A DNA stretch of 16,198 nt from CAKSHC01 sp045631845. GTDB lineage: Bacteria > Bacillota > Clostridia > Oscillospirales > UMGS1783. The stretch is taken from contig JAZQVM010000026.1 in NCBI GenBank assembly GCA_045631845.1, positions 1 through 16,198 on the forward strand, read 5' to 3'. Within the stretch, counting starts at the first letter, position 1. The number at the start of each line of letters is the position of its first letter. Under the pieces are notes generated by a model. The model was not told the origin of the DNA. It was given only the letters and a program-made list of their open reading frames with translations, and searched no databases. Shown here in pieces: positions 6,316-12,808 of the stretch. A program made the position numbers and the translations under genes.

Positions 6316-6882
6316 ATGATAGAAACGCTGAAAAAGAAAGGCTACACCGTATCGACCTTTGCCACCGCCGCACAGGCGGCTGACTACTTAAATTCTGTCA
6401 TTGACGGGGTATCGGTCGGCATCGGCGGCTCGATGACCATTGAAGAAATGGGATTGTATGACCGCCTGCAAAGTCACAACACCGTGCACTGGCACTGGAA
6501 AGGCGGCGATGCGGCACAGGCGGCGGTCGCTGATGTCTATCTGTCCTCGGTCAACGGTCTGTCCGAAACGGGCGAGATTATCAACATTGACGGCATCGGC
6601 AATCGGGTCGCTTCCATTTTCTACGGGCATAAAAAGGTGTATTTACTTATCGGCAAGAATAAGATTGCGCCCGATTTTGAATCGGCGCTCCACCGTGCCC
6701 GCAACATAGCCGCACCCTTAAACGCCAAACGCTTGAACACGGCTACCCCTTGCGTCAAGGGCGGGCGGTGCTTTGACTGCCAGAGTCCCAACCGCATCTG
6801 TCGGGAGCTGGCCGTGCTGTGGCAATGCCCCATGAAAACCAATATGGAACTTGTACTGATTGAGGAAAATCTGGGTTATTGA
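6316..6882 (+). CDS. LUD domain protein (LutC/YkgG-like, DUF162)
   Basis: A 188-residue soluble protein of the lactate-utilisation LUD domain family. GIGGSMTIEEMGLYDRL (36-52) is the family's conserved nucleotide-fold block, and SSVNGLSETGEIINIDGIGNR (77-97) is another. The C-terminus carries C146, C152, C155, C162 and C171, four of them within CVKGGRCFDCQSPNRIC, which looks like a metal or Fe-S site. True LutC works with LutA and LutB on lactate, but neither partner is nearby, and stand-alone members such as this have no settled role. The ATG at 6316 is five bases after metI; a GTG at 6307 overlapping the metI stop is the alternative. Neither start has a good ribosome site, so coupling to metI is likely. 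Its place in the operon suggests a methionine-linked task, which is inference. Confidence 0.82.
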   Translation: MIETLKKKGYTVSTFATAAQAADYLNSVIDGVSVGIGGSMTIEEMGLYDRLQSHNTVHWHWKGGDAAQAAVADVYLSSVNGLSETGEIINIDGIGNRVASIFYGHKKVYLLIGKNKIAPDFESALHRARNIAAPLNAKRLNTATPCVKGGRCFDCQSPNRICRELAVLWQCPMKTNMELVLIEENLGY

Positions 6883-6883
6883 T

Positions 6884-7567
6884 ATGGCTGACGAATGTTT
6901 GATCTGCGGCAAACCGCTACAATATTTCACCCAAGACAAACCCATGACCTGTACGCTGTGCGGCAAAACCGAACCGAGTACCGCCTGCTGTGAGGCGGGG
7001 CACTATGTCTGCAACGAGTGTCACACCCAAGGGGTCGATACGATACTGAGCCTGTGCTTGGCGCACAAAGGCACCGATCCGGGCATCCTGCTTATGCAAT
7101 TGATGGCGCAACCCTTTTGCCATATGCACGGGCCGGAACATCATATTCTGGTAGGCGCATCGCTCCTGACGGCCTATTACAACGCCACCGCCCGAACGGG
7201 ACTGGCCGATGCCCTGCAACAGATGCTTAAGCGGGGGCGACAGGTGCCGGGCGGCACTTGCGGCTTTTGGGGTGCTTGCGGGGCCGGTATCAGTACCGGC
7301 ATGTATCTGTCCATCCTCACCGGCGCTACCCCATTAAAACAAGACGAATGGGGGCTATCCAACCGCATGACGGCGGCGGCCTTGTCCGCCATCGGTCAGG
7401 TGGGCGGCCCACGATGTTGCAAGCGGGATAGTTTCTTAGCCCTTCGAGCCGCCGTCAGTTTCACCAAAGAACAATTCGGTGTTTCCCTGCCGCTGGCCGA
7501 TTACCGCTGTCCTTACTCGGCGAAAAATGCCCAGTGCATCAAGGCTCGTTGTCCATTCTACCGATAA
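6884..7567 (+). CDS. Cysteine-rich protein, DUF5714-like
   Basis: A 227-residue soluble protein with 17 cysteines. CxxC pairs lie at 5/8, 23/26 and 43/46 (CLICGK, CTLCGK, CNEC), followed by HMHGPEHHILVGASLLTAYYN (80-100), GGTCGFWGACGAG (123-135), GGPRCCKRDSF (174-184) and a CPYSxxNxxCIxxRCPF end. This layout matches what I recall of DUF5714 proteins in anaerobic clostridia and methanogens, where the domain can be linked to methyltransferases. A zinc- or Fe-S-binding role is likely from the cysteines; the reaction is unknown. The ATG lies one base after the LUD gene and shares its transcript. It is the last gene before a strong terminator, so it is controlled by the Met attenuator. Confidence 0.72.
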   Translation: MADECLICGKPLQYFTQDKPMTCTLCGKTEPSTACCEAGHYVCNECHTQGVDTILSLCLAHKGTDPGILLMQLMAQPFCHMHGPEHHILVGASLLTAYYNATARTGLADALQQMLKRGRQVPGGTCGFWGACGAGISTGMYLSILTGATPLKQDEWGLSNRMTAAALSAIGQVGGPRCCKRDSFLALRAAVSFTKEQFGVSLPLADYRCPYSAKNAQCIKARCPFYR

Positions 7568-7583
7568 CTCTACAATCTCTACC

Positions 7584-7616
7584 GCCACTCTCCCGACAGG
7601 AGAGTGGCTCTTTTTT
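7584..7616 (+). terminator. Terminator of the methionine operon
   Basis: A perfect 10-bp stem (7584-7593 with 7599-7608), loop CGACA and tail TCTTTTTT end the met operon 16 bases after its last stop codon. Confidence 0.92.
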
Positions 7617-7666
7617 GCTTCTACGCGGGCAGAATTTGACGGCGTGGCGCTTGGTGCGGGAGTAGG

Positions 7667-7695
7667 TTGTTTCTACCGTCGTTGTTGGGTATACT
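7667..7695 (+). promoter_or_regulatory. Probable promoter of the GT8-acyltransferase operon
   Basis: TTGTTT (7667-7672) and TATACT (7690-7695) have a 17-bp spacer. The -10 is good and the -35 fair. It lies between the met terminator and the next gene, with a leader of about 27 bases. The remainder of 7617-7728 holds nothing else that I can see. Confidence 0.6.
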
Positions 7696-7728
7696 GACGG
7701 CAAAGAAAGAAAACCGGAGGACACAGTC

Positions 7729-9510
7729 ATGAACATCATCCCTATTTTTTGCGCCGTAGACGACGGCTATGCTCCCTATCTGGCGGTGGCTCTGCGCTCG
7801 ATATGCGCAAACACCGACCATCCGATTTGCGTGCACGTATTGATCGAGCAGCTGGCCGAGCAACACAAGACCAATCTGCTGGCCATGCAGAATGACAGGC
7901 TTTCTATTGAGTTTGTCAATGTTGCAAAAAAGGTGGAAAGTTTCGGCAAGGCCCTGCACCTGCGTGACTACTATACCAAGGCCACCTACTACCGCTTCTT
8001 TATCCCCGAACTTTTTCCGCAATACGATAAGGGGTTGTATTTAGACTGCGACATTACGGTGCTGGACGATATTGCCAACCTATACCACATGGATCTGCAG
8101 GGGCATCCCTTGGGTGCCGTGACCGATGAGGTCATCACCGACATTCCCGTCTTTTCGGATTATGCCGAGCAGGTTTTGGGCATTCCCCGCCGTGAATACT
8201 TCAACGCCGGTATTCTGGTCATGGATCTGGCGCAACTGCGCCGCATCAATCTGTTAGATGCACTGGTCAATCTGATGGATCGGCACACCTTTAGCGTGGC
8301 GCAGGATCAGGACTATCTCAATGTTCTTTTCTATAAGAAGACGGTCATCCTGCCCCTGCGCTGGAACAAGACCGCCTTTGACAACTGCGACCCGCTCGAC
8401 CCACCGGCCATCGTGCATTTTAAGATCAACTTTAAGCCTTGGCACTATAGCGGCATTTCCTATGAAAATCATTTCTGGTATTACGCCAAGCAGACCGCCT
8501 ATTATGAGAGTATCTTGACCCAACTAAACACTTACAGCGGCCAAGAACGGGATGCCGCACAGTATGAGGGCTTGGTGGCCTTGGCACAAAAAGAATGCGA
8601 ACAAGCTCATAAGGCCGGATATGAACTGCCCCTGCGGCTATCCCTAGGTGCCGCACCAAGCAAGGACCGACTGACCGCCGCCGAGCGCATTCAAACCCTG
8701 GAGGCGCAAGGCATTTTTGATCAGGATGTTGAGGCCGATCCGCCGACCCGACCCTTGCAACCAGGGCAGGTAGATTATACTCACCGTAAATTATCCACAA
8801 AAATCGCCTCAGAGTTTGCCAATCTGGTAGCCAAGACCTTCTACGATCGACGCATCGCCAAGGGCGAATTGGTCATTGAGGAGGTGCGAGGACTGGAAAA
8901 TTATCTCTTGGTGGCCGACCGAGGGGTGATGATAACCTGTAATCATTTTCATCCCAACGACAATTATGCCGTCTTCAAACCCATCGAGAAAAATTTGGGG
9001 CGCAAGCGGCTATGGAAGATCATCCGTGAGGGCAACTATACCTCTTTCTCAGGCATTTACGGCTACTTTTTCCGCCACTGCAATACCCTGCCGCTGGCCT
9101 CAAATCTGACCGTCTTTAAGGAATTATTGAGTGCCGTGGACACCCTCTTAAGGCGTGGCGAAAAGATCCTCATCTACCCCGAGCAGGCCATGTGGTACAA
9201 CTATCGCAAACCCCGCCCCTTAAAGAGCGGCGCCTTCCACTTTGCCGCCAAGAGCGGCGCACCGGTACTGCCGGTCTTTATCACCATGCGTGACACCAAC
9301 CGCTTGGATGCCGACGGTCTGCCCATTCAGGCCTACACCGTTCATTATCTGCCGCCCCTCTTCCCTGACCCGACCAAGCGCACCGCCGCCAACATCAAAC
9401 ACCTGTGCGACCAAAACTTTGCCGCATGGAAGGCCTGCTACGAGCGGGAATACGGCATTCCGCTGGTTTACGACACCGAGGAGGATCTATGCTGCTCTAT
9501 CTCCTTATAA
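7729..9510 (+). CDS. Fusion of GT8 glycosyltransferase and PlsC-like acyltransferase
   Basis: A 593-residue two-domain protein. Residues 1-275 are a family 8 glycosyltransferase (LgtC type). It opens IPIFCAVDDGYAPYLAVAL, has the metal-binding DxD in LYLDCDITVLDD (D106, D108), then EYFNAGILVMDL and HFKINFKPWHYSG. Such enzymes move a sugar from a nucleotide sugar to a lipid or glycan. Residues 276-375 are a linker. Residues 385-585 resemble 1-acylglycerol-3-phosphate acyltransferase: NHFHPND holds the HX4D catalytic pair (H406, D411), YPEQ at 483-486 stands where the family often has PEGT, and KSGAPVLPVFI is the closing motif. No membrane segments are obvious. GGAGG lies eight bases before the ATG. 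The likely task is building a glycolipid or an acylated surface glycan; the substrate is unknown. Confidence 0.85.
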   Translation: MNIIPIFCAVDDGYAPYLAVALRSICANTDHPICVHVLIEQLAEQHKTNLLAMQNDRLSIEFVNVAKKVESFGKALHLRDYYTKATYYRFFIPELFPQYDKGLYLDCDITVLDDIANLYHMDLQGHPLGAVTDEVITDIPVFSDYAEQVLGIPRREYFNAGILVMDLAQLRRINLLDALVNLMDRHTFSVAQDQDYLNVLFYKKTVILPLRWNKTAFDNCDPLDPPAIVHFKINFKPWHYSGISYENHFWYYAKQTAYYESILTQLNTYSGQERDAAQYEGLVALAQKECEQAHKAGYELPLRLSLGAAPSKDRLTAAERIQTLEAQGIFDQDVEADPPTRPLQPGQVDYTHRKLSTKIASEFANLVAKTFYDRRIAKGELVIEEVRGLENYLLVADRGVMITCNHFHPNDNYAVFKPIEKNLGRKRLWKIIREGNYTSFSGIYGYFFRHCNTLPLASNLTVFKELLSAVDTLLRRGEKILIYPEQAMWYNYRKPRPLKSGAFHFAAKSGAPVLPVFITMRDTNRLDADGLPIQAYTVHYLPPLFPDPTKRTAANIKHLCDQNFAAWKACYEREYGIPLVYDTEEDLCCSISL

Positions 9511-9998
9511 TCTTAGGCGCCGATCTGGTTATCCTACTATGCCACGGCTTAACGGGAACGGCGGCCGCCTACACCTTCGGCGGCACAGCGGCCGTTATTG
9601 CGCTGGACGGACTGGGTGCCTTTCTGCTACGGCGACTGCCCGAATCCTGCTTTGATCAAGACTGGCAGATTTCGGCCAAGGAGCGGCGATTCTACAAGAA
9701 GATCGGCATTCGCAAATGGAAAGATGCCATCCCCGAACTGGGCGGCTTTTCCGGCTTTCATAAGGATCATGTAGAATACGATGCCGACTTTCTGGCACGG
9801 TTTTTACTGGAAAGCCGCTACGGCATAGTCATTCATTTGGAAAATGCGATGGACGGTCTGACGCTGCTCCTGTTTTTGCCGACATCCTATGCTCTGCCCA
9901 TTGCGGCGGTCAACTTCATCCTCAGCCTACTGCCGATCTTTGTGTTGCGCTACAACTTAAGTACATTGCAATACCTATACAAAAAAGCACGAGCGTAA
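9489..9998 (+). CDS. CrtO-like membrane acyltransferase family protein
   Basis: A 169-residue membrane protein with two N-terminal hydrophobic segments (about 2-18 and 29-48) and two closely spaced ones near the C-terminus (about 120-152). FYKKIGIRKWKDAIPELGGF (68-87) and PIFVLRYNLSTLQYLYKK (149-166) align by eye with the staphylococcal glycosyl-diaponeurosporenoate acyltransferase CrtO (VRKWK, then VQRYN-RL). CrtO adds a fatty acyl group to a glycosylated carotenoid; no carotenoid genes are visible here, so another glycolipid acceptor is more likely. The ATG at 9489 overlaps the preceding gene by 22 bases and has AGGAGG four bases upstream, so both products are probably made together. The TAA stop is the loop of the terminator hairpin. 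Confidence 0.7.
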   Translation: MLLYLLIILGADLVILLCHGLTGTAAAYTFGGTAAVIALDGLGAFLLRRLPESCFDQDWQISAKERRFYKKIGIRKWKDAIPELGGFSGFHKDHVEYDADFLARFLLESRYGIVIHLENAMDGLTLLLFLPTSYALPIAAVNFILSLLPIFVLRYNLSTLQYLYKKARA

Positions 9999-10016
9999 CG
10001 CTCGTGCTTTCTTTTT
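9984..10016. terminator. Bidirectional terminator between convergent operons
   Basis: A perfect 12-bp stem (9984-9995 with 9999-10010) encloses only TAA (9996-9998), the stop codon of the CrtO-like gene. T-runs follow on both strands: TTTTT at 10012-10016 (+) and a run of T opposite 9981-9986 (-). It also serves azlD, whose stop lies at 10015-10017. Confidence 0.88.
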
Positions 10017-10341
10017 AAAATACGAATTGCACCAAAAGCATATAAGCCACCGTACCGCCGGCAATGGATAAAAGCATCTGCCGTTTCCATAGGTGAAGTG
10101 CCACAACAATACCAATAGCGATCAACTCAGGCAAGCCATGACTGCCGCCGAGAATGTTAACATTCTTCAAGCAATAGACAACCAGCATACCAAAGACGGC
10201 AGACGGCAGAACTTTTCCGATATACGATATGTATTTCGGCGTCGGCTTCCCTGCGGGAAAGGCCAGAAAGGGCAGCGCACGGGTAAGCTGGGTGGCCAGC
10301 ACCATGACGGCAATCAAAATCAGTTGTTGACCCACACTCAT
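10015..10341 (-). CDS. azlD: AzlD, small subunit of branched-chain amino acid exporter
   Basis: A 108-residue membrane protein with four hydrophobic segments and the AzlD block ATQLTRALPFLAFPAGKPTPKYISYIGKVLPSA (15-47 region). With AzlC it forms an exporter of leucine, isoleucine, valine and analogues. The ATG at 10341 is preceded by GGGAGGTGG and overlaps the azlC stop as ATGA, which sets the start; longer upstream frames lie inside azlC. The stop sits in the T-run of the shared terminator. Confidence 0.9.
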   Translation of the reverse strand: MSVGQQLILIAVMVLATQLTRALPFLAFPAGKPTPKYISYIGKVLPSAVFGMLVVYCLKNVNILGGSHGLPELIAIGIVVALHLWKRQMLLSIAGGTVAYMLLVQFVF

Positions 10342-11036
10342 GATCCCACCTCCCGATCCTGCACCCGCCAAAGCAGAGTTAGAGCCAGTAAAATGGCAAT
10401 CATGGTCGGCAACAAGAACCGATCCGCACCAAACAAAAGCAGACACCCGACACTCAACCCCACACCAAGCAAAGATGCGGTGTGATTCTTTTCCTTCAGC
10501 CATTGCTCCAAGAAAATAACCACGAACATAGCCGTCATGACAAAGTCCAATCCTTCGGTATTAAAGAAAACAAAAGAACCGAACACACTGCCAAGGGACG
10601 CACCGACAATCCAATAGCATTGATTGAGCAGCGTGATGAAAAAATAGAACCAGCCACGGTCGACACCCTGCGGCACCGCCACCGAACAGTTAACCGAAAA
10701 ACTCTCATCGGTCAGCCCATAAATCAGATATGGCTTCTTCCATCCGAGACCCTTGTATTTTTCCAGCATCGAAACCCCGTAGAACAGATGACGGGCATTG
10801 ATCATCAGAATCGTGAAAAAGGCCTGCAAAGGATCAAAGGCACCCAATAGCAAATTCACTGCCACAAACTCGGCCGAGCCGGCATAGATCAGCAGGCTCA
10901 TCAGCATCGGATACCAAAAATCCAAACCCGACACACGGGCATACACCCCGTAGGTCATACCCAAAAAGAGAAATCCGGCCATAATCGGGATGGTGTGCGG
11001 AAAGGCGGCTCGCAAAGCCGCTCTCTTTTTACCCAT
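10338..11036 (-). CDS. azlC: AzlC, large subunit of branched-chain amino acid exporter
   Basis: A 232-residue membrane protein of the AzlC/YgaZ family. The product opens MGKKRAALRAAFPHTIPIM. FLFLGMTYGVYA, LLIYAGSAEFVAVNLL, MINARHLFYGVSML and YGLTDESFSV are family-defining blocks. The ATG at 11036 is chosen over one seven codons upstream because GGAG lies seven bases before it. It starts within the last eight bases of trmD and overlaps azlD by four, so it continues the ribosomal/SRP transcript without a gap. No separate promoter is visible. Confidence 0.93.
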   Translation of the reverse strand: MGKKRAALRAAFPHTIPIMAGFLFLGMTYGVYARVSGLDFWYPMLMSLLIYAGSAEFVAVNLLLGAFDPLQAFFTILMINARHLFYGVSMLEKYKGLGWKKPYLIYGLTDESFSVNCSVAVPQGVDRGWFYFFITLLNQCYWIVGASLGSVFGSFVFFNTEGLDFVMTAMFVVIFLEQWLKEKNHTASLLGVGLSVGCLLLFGADRFLLPTMIAILLALTLLWRVQDREVGS

Positions 11037-11757
11037 GGAATTTCTCCAAAAAGTCAAGATCGGCAGGCGTGAGTTCCACCTTGGCCAGCATATCGGGGCG
11101 GCGCTCCTTGGTGATCTTCAGCATTTCATCCCGCCGCCACCGCTCGATCTCGGCATGCTTACCCTCCAACAACACCTCGGGCACCCGCCGTCCCCGAAAC
11201 TCGACAGGGCGGGTATAATGAGGGTACTCGAGCAAGCCGTTATAATGGCTTTCCTCTTCAAAGCACTCCTCACTGTCCAGCACACCCTCGACCATGCGAC
11301 AGACGCAATCAACCGCCACGGCACAGGCCAATTCCCCGCCGGTGAGCACATAGTCGCCAATCGACAATTCCTCGTCTACAATCTCCTCGATCACACGCTG
11401 GTCAACGCCCTCATAGTGACCACAGACAAAGACAATGCGATCCTCTTTCGCATAGCGGCGGGCGATCTCTTGGGTCAAAACCTGCCCCTTGGGGGAAAGA
11501 TAGACGGTCAGAGGCTTTTTCTCGGCATCGGCCGTCACCTCATCGTAGCAGGCACAGATGGGGTCGGGCTTGAGTAACATCCCCTTGCCGCCGCCGTAAG
11601 GGGTATCGTCCACCGTGGAATGTTTGTCGGTAGCCCATTTGCGAAAATTATGGGTACGGATATCCAGATAGCCGGCCTTGCGGGCACGACCTAAAATGCT
11701 CTGTCCCAGCACCATATCCATATACTCGTCAAACAGAGTCAGAATATCGATCCTCAT
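11029..11757 (-). CDS. trmD: tRNA (guanine37-N1)-methyltransferase TrmD
   Basis: A 242-residue SPOUT methyltransferase that makes m1G37 in tRNAs with G36, preventing frameshifts. The deep trefoil knot motifs are all present: DDTPYGGGKGM (50-60), YLSPKGQ (86-92), CGHYEGVDQR (112-121) and DEELSIGDYVLTGGE (128-142). R154 is conserved. The position of the general-base Asp in the H. influenzae enzyme appears as Glu in EEESHYNGLLEYPHYTRP (167-184); I recall Glu here in other clostridial TrmD. It starts at an ATGA overlap with rimM and ends overlapping azlC. Confidence 0.96.
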   Translation of the reverse strand: MRIDILTLFDEYMDMVLGQSILGRARKAGYLDIRTHNFRKWATDKHSTVDDTPYGGGKGMLLKPDPICACYDEVTADAEKKPLTVYLSPKGQVLTQEIARRYAKEDRIVFVCGHYEGVDQRVIEEIVDEELSIGDYVLTGGELACAVAVDCVCRMVEGVLDSEECFEEESHYNGLLEYPHYTRPVEFRGRRVPEVLLEGKHAEIERWRRDEMLKITKERRPDMLAKVELTPADLDFLEKFHG

Positions 11758-12251
11758 ATCTCGAACATGCCTCCCAATGGGCGAATTTTGATGGTTTTGG
11801 CATCGATATCCGTTTCGATAACGACGTCCTTAATGACGGGGAAAAGCACCTGTTTGCCCGATTTCAGGCAGATCTCATACGCATCATTGGCAATGCCGGG
11901 GTAAACATCGACAATCTTGCCGTAATGCTCGTCCGTATCCACGTCATAGACCTCGCAACCAATAATGTCCTCGATAAAATATTCGCCATCACTCAGCAGG
12001 TCATCGGTCTTTTCAATTTCAATCTCCCGCCCTTTGAGCGTTTCGGCGGCCTCGATCGAATCTACCCCTTTGAGGTGGACGATGGCCAGCGCACGCTGGG
12101 CACGAGCGGTAGTGACGGCAAAGGGCTTGCCGCCGATGTAGATGGTGGGAATGGCGCACAAATCCCGTGCATCATTCATCCACACATCGATTTTTATATC
12201 ACCACGAATGCCGTGGGTATTGACAATTTTACCGGCTCTAATAAGCTCCAT
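11754..12251 (-). CDS. rimM: Ribosome maturation factor RimM
   Basis: A 165-residue two-domain protein that helps assemble the 30S head, near S19. The N-terminal barrel shows AGKIVNTHGIRGDIKIDVW (6-24). The C-terminal PRC barrel shows YFIEDIIGCEVYD (89-101), GKIVDVYPGIANDAYEI (109-125) and LFPVIKDVV (135-143). GGAGG precedes the ATG by four bases. A terminator-like hairpin lies between khpA and this gene. The stop overlaps trmD by four bases. Confidence 0.96.
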   Translation of the reverse strand: MELIRAGKIVNTHGIRGDIKIDVWMNDARDLCAIPTIYIGGKPFAVTTARAQRALAIVHLKGVDSIEAAETLKGREIEIEKTDDLLSDGEYFIEDIIGCEVYDVDTDEHYGKIVDVYPGIANDAYEICLKSGKQVLFPVIKDVVIETDIDAKTIKIRPLGGMFEI

Positions 12252-12260
12252 AATTCCTCC

Positions 12261-12294
12261 AAAAAGGAAAAAGGGGATAGTGATATCCCCTTTT
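12261..12294 (-). terminator. Terminator-like hairpin between khpA and rimM
   Basis: On the minus strand an 11-bp perfect stem (12284-12294 with 12269-12279), loop TCAC, is followed by T, CC and TTTTT (12268-12261). It starts in the khpA stop codon and ends ten bases before the rimM ATG, so it may partly end transcription, or protect the upstream mRNA end and so set different levels for the two halves of the operon. Confidence 0.7.
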
Positions 12295-12526
12295 AATCTC
12301 CTATATTGACAATAACTTTCTTATTGTCCTTGGCAGCCGCCGACTTGACGACCGAACGGATAGCCTTGGCAATCCGCCCCTGTCGGCCAATGACTCTGCC
12401 CATGTCAGAGGGGGCCACCATGATCTGATAGGTGGTCGTATCCTCTTTCTCCGAAACCTTTGTTACCGAAACCTCGTCGGGATTCTCAACAAGGGCCTTC
12501 GTGAGATACGTCAATAACTGTTCCAT
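12293..12526 (-). CDS. khpA: KH-domain RNA-binding protein KhpA (YlqC)
   Basis: A 77-residue single KH domain. VIGRQGRIAKAIRSVV (45-60) contains the GxxG loop (G47-G50) that contacts RNA. KhpA pairs with KhpB (EloR/Jag) in Gram-positive cells and affects cell elongation and RNA metabolism. AAGGA overlaps the rpsP stop and lies seven bases before the ATG. Position between rpsP and rimM is the usual one. Confidence 0.94.
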   Translation of the reverse strand: MEQLLTYLTKALVENPDEVSVTKVSEKEDTTTYQIMVAPSDMGRVIGRQGRIAKAIRSVVKSAAAKDNKKVIVNIGD

Positions 12527-12537
12527 GATACCATCCT

Positions 12538-12780
12538 TTACAGAACGCCGTTCTTCTTGAGCATGGCCTTCACAGTATCGGTCGGCTGAGCGCCGTTAGC
12601 GATCCACTGCTTTGCCTTCTCAGCGTCGATATTGACGGCCGAGGGGGTTCTGGTCGGATCATAGGTGCCGATCTCTTCGATAAATCTGCCGTCACGAGGG
12701 CTACGAGAATCTGCTACTACGATACGGTAGAAAGGATTCTTCTTCGCACCCATTCTTCTGAGTCTGATTTTTACTGCCAT
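12538..12780 (-). CDS. rpsP: 30S ribosomal protein S16
   Basis: An 80-residue protein with the S16 signature MAVKIRLRRMGAKKNPFYRI, then VVADSRSPRDGRFIEEIGTYDP (21-42). It binds 16S rRNA early in 30S assembly. GGAGGTG lies seven bases before the ATG. It is third in the operon, 28 bases after ffh. Confidence 0.98.
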   Translation of the reverse strand: MAVKIRLRRMGAKKNPFYRIVVADSRSPRDGRFIEEIGTYDPTRTPSAVNIDAEKAKQWIANGAQPTDTVKAMLKKNGVL

Positions 12781-12808
12781 TGTGATTCACCTCCACATTA
12801 GAATTGTC

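Noticed and set aside
11240..11260. Glu at the position of the TrmD catalytic Asp as a sign of an inactive enzyme
   Set aside because: All other knot and binding motifs are intact, and I recall Glu at this place in other clostridial TrmD proteins.
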